Shown in pieces: positions 17,979 to 18,259 of a stretch of 18,259 nucleotides of DNA. Below the pieces are notes generated by a model that ran no database searches, was not told the DNA's origin, and was given only the letters and a program-made list of their open reading frames with translations. The translations under genes were made by a program, and so were the position numbers. Each line of letters begins with the position of its first letter. The first letter of the stretch is position 1. This stretch comes from Pelagophyceae sp. CCMP2097 (Eukaryota; Sar; Pelagophyceae), in NCBI GenBank assembly GCA_026770575.1, contig MU657316.1, positions 94,463 to 112,721 on the forward strand, in the 5' to 3' direction.

Positions 17979-18259
17979 TCAAGTATTTGTCGCGACTCGA
18001 TCGCGCGCCTCGTGAGGATACGCAAGCCGCGTGGTAAGCGTGGGGCCCGGCGGGAGGTTCTCGATAAGCTGGCCGTCGGGCGAGAACGCGCAGCTGTTGA
18101 CGACGCTGGTGTGCCCCTCGAGCGTCGCCACCAGTGCGCCCGTCTCGGCGTCCCAGAGCCGCGCCGTTTTGTCGGCGCTCGCCGTCACGACGCGCTTGCC
18201 GTCGGTGGAGAACGCGCAACTCGTGACGCTGCCGGTGTGCCCCTCGAGCGTCGCCACCA
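17979..18259 (-). CDS. 3' end of a WD40-repeat protein (partial)
   Basis: The frame enters from the right edge and stops at TGA 17981-17979, giving about 93 residues. It shows one full WD40 unit (GHTGSVTSCAFSTDGKRVVT, then ASADKTARLWDAETGALVATLE) and the first half of another (GHTSVVNSCAFSPDG). The second unit breaks off after SPDG into an unrelated tail (QLIENLPPGP...). The repeat period is exactly 42 residues (126 nt), and a 26-nt block is identical between units. This is the regular array type that forms beta-propellers in large WD40 proteins, some with upstream NACHT or other domains that would lie outside the window. The abrupt loss of repeat pattern could be the natural C-terminus, a truncation or an unseen splice. 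RAD51B starts 208 bp downstream on the same strand. Confidence 0.82.
   Translation of the reverse strand, partial: VATLEGHTGSVTSCAFSTDGKRVVTASADKTARLWDAETGALVATLEGHTSVVNSCAFSPDGQLIENLPPGPTLTTRLAYPHEARDRVATNT
18108..18259 (-). repeat. WD40 tandem DNA repeat, 126-bp period
   Basis: The 26-nt block at 18108-18133 (GGTGTGCCCCTCGAGCGTCG followed by CCACCA) recurs exactly at 18234-18259, 126 bp apart, matching one 42-residue WD40 unit. Such identity at synonymous sites suggests recent unit duplication or gene conversion. The array continues beyond the right edge. Confidence 0.8.

Noticed and set aside
1..18259. CRISPR arrays, tRNA or rRNA genes, bacterial operons, prophage
   Set aside because: No regular repeat-spacer structure, no tRNA-like cloverleaf and no prokaryotic gene arrangement was seen; spliced genes show the DNA is eukaryotic nuclear.

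Overview
This is a GC-rich nuclear fragment of a eukaryote. The coding sequences are broken by short introns (about 45-180 nt) with GT...AG ends, and several donors read GTGCG. The window holds one complete giant gene, two complete smaller genes and two genes cut by the window edges. The dynein implies a lineage with a motile cilium or flagellum. The base composition, compact gene spacing, intron style and near-identical 42-residue WD40 repeats resemble photosynthetic stramenopiles such as pelagophytes. That placement is inference, not proof.

Layout. 1-231 (+): the end of an unrecognised helical protein. 232-1230: intergenic, with an 18-nt perfect inverted repeat enclosing about 560 bp (a MITE-like candidate) and some small hairpins. 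1231-14380 (-): a complete outer-arm dynein heavy chain of the Kelch/IPT/filamin (Chlamydomonas alpha, ODA11) type, reconstructed as nine exons and 4186 residues. 14381-14696: a 316-bp divergent promoter region. 14697-15737 (+): a three-exon, 264-residue protein with three 10-residue SRQGS repeats and a coiled-coil C-terminal half. 15738-15832: a 95-bp convergent gap. 15833-17770 (-): a RAD51 paralog, best matched to RAD51B, modelled as eight exons and 329 residues. 17979-18259 (-): the 3' end of a WD40-repeat gene.

How the genes relate. The dynein is an axonemal motor subunit. The coiled-coil gene shares its divergent promoter region and may be co-expressed with it, which makes it a testable ciliary candidate. 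RAD51B belongs to homologous recombination and has no evident link to the motor. The WD40 gene has no assignable function. Apparent frame changes within the dynein and RAD51B are explained by introns, not by decay.

I found no CRISPR array, tRNA, rRNA or bacterial-style operon, and no convincing new multi-gene system. The most useful leads are the coiled-coil gene, the inverted-repeat element, the splice-donor preference, the codon-pair pattern in the dynein, and the stop-free in-frame introns of RAD51B.
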